In this document: positions 6,238-6,478 of the stretch, piece by piece
Layout: every line of letters starts with the position of its first letter
How positions within the stretch are numbered: position 1 is the first letter of the stretch
NCBI GenBank assembly: GCA_019309605.1
Contig: JAFDFW010000244.1
Location: forward strand, 1-6,478
DNA: 6,478 bases
Direction of reading: 5' to 3'
Origin: Deltaproteobacteria bacterium
Lineage (GTDB): Bacteria > Myxococcota_A > Polyangia > Polyangiales > Houyiibacteriaceae
Notes under the pieces: generated by a model
What the model was told of the DNA's origin: nothing
The model's input: the letters and a program-made list of their open reading frames with translations, nothing else
The model's database searches: none
Program-made: the position numbers and the translations under genes

Positions 6238-6478
6238 CTACAACACAAACGGAATCAACACGCGGCGTTCTTGCGGGTAGTCCGGGAATTTCTCCCTGTA
6301 CCAACGATGTGTCTGGAACGCGCGCGGGACGAGGTTGGCGATAGTGATCAGCAGGATGAATGTTGCGCCAAGCGACCAAGTCGCGATGGCGAAGCCCGTG
6401 AAGGCGGTGATCTCGGTCAAGTAAGAGGGGTTGGTCACGAACCGGAACAGCCCGCCCCTCGGGATGCGGTACACCTTG
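6238..6478 (-). CDS. Steroid 5-alpha-reductase family protein, C-terminal part (5' end outside window)
   Basis: About 80 C-terminal residues of a membrane-embedded NADPH-dependent reductase are present. The frame is open to the window edge, and the apparent GTG start (6472-6474) is an internal Val in K-V-Y-R-I-P-R-G. The match to the human SRD5A1/SRD5A2 C-terminus (from memory) is close: IPRGGLF, then a NPSYLTE segment, FAIATWS, PRAFQTHRWY, KFPDYP and R-R-x-LIPF, with the end at the same position. Aligned to SRD5A2, the NADPH-contact residues E197, R227, Y235 and R246 are kept. The positions of N193 and H231 appear as Ser and Thr. Family members reduce the C=C bond of 3-oxo-4-ene steroids, polyprenols or related lipids. 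Two hydrophobic segments are present, as expected. The missing upstream part should be about 170-180 residues. It is followed closely by the amidohydrolase on the same strand. The exact subfamily (steroid, polyprenol or enoyl reductase-like) is unsettled. Confidence 0.85.
   Translation of the reverse strand, partial: KVYRIPRGGLFRFVTNPSYLTEITAFTGFAIATWSLGATFILLITIANLVPRAFQTHRWYREKFPDYPQERRVLIPFVL

Noticed and set aside
6472..6474. GTG (minus strand) as the start of a short 78-residue protein
   Set aside because: The frame stays open to the window edge and the residues before it fit the inner part of the 5-alpha-reductase family, so this is an internal Val codon in a truncated gene.

Overview
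The window is a gene-dense, GC-rich bacterial chromosomal segment. It holds six protein genes, two of them cut by the window edges. I see no RNA genes, mobile elements, CRISPR arrays or phage genes. An E. coli-type aminopeptidase N, a wax ester synthase/diacylglycerol acyltransferase (WS/DGAT) and a eukaryote-like steroid 5-alpha-reductase homologue together suggest a lipid-rich Gram-negative such as a myxobacterium or related environmental proteobacterium. That placement is inference from gene content only.

Layout. (1) Bases 2-1786, plus: aminopeptidase N lacking about 250 N-terminal residues, which lie off the left edge; the catalytic core is intact. (2) Bases 1787-3130, minus: a complete WS/DGAT acyltransferase that converges on pepN with no intergenic base. 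(3) A 67-base divergent spacer at 3131-3197. (4) Bases 3198-3737, plus: an unrecognised 179-residue protein with one N-terminal membrane anchor. (5) Bases 3775-4440, plus: a beta-carbonic-anhydrase-like protein, unusually carrying an N-terminal membrane anchor, 37 bases after the previous gene and probably co-transcribed with it. (6) Bases 4459-6225, minus: a YtcJ-like metal-dependent amidohydrolase, also N-terminally anchored. (7) Bases 6238-6478, minus: the C-terminal third of a steroid 5-alpha-reductase family protein, upstream of the amidohydrolase with a 12-base gap and so probably in the same operon.

How they fit together. Two themes recur. The first is lipid chemistry: acyl transfer to alcohols by WS/DGAT, and reduction of a steroid or polyprenol-like enone/ene by the 5-alpha-reductase homologue. 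The second is proteins predicted to be tethered to the inner membrane with the catalytic part outside the cytoplasm (the unknown protein, the carbonic anhydrase and the amidohydrolase). No known multi-gene system is evident. The most unusual item is the anchored beta-carbonic anhydrase with altered second-shell motifs, paired with an unknown anchored partner.
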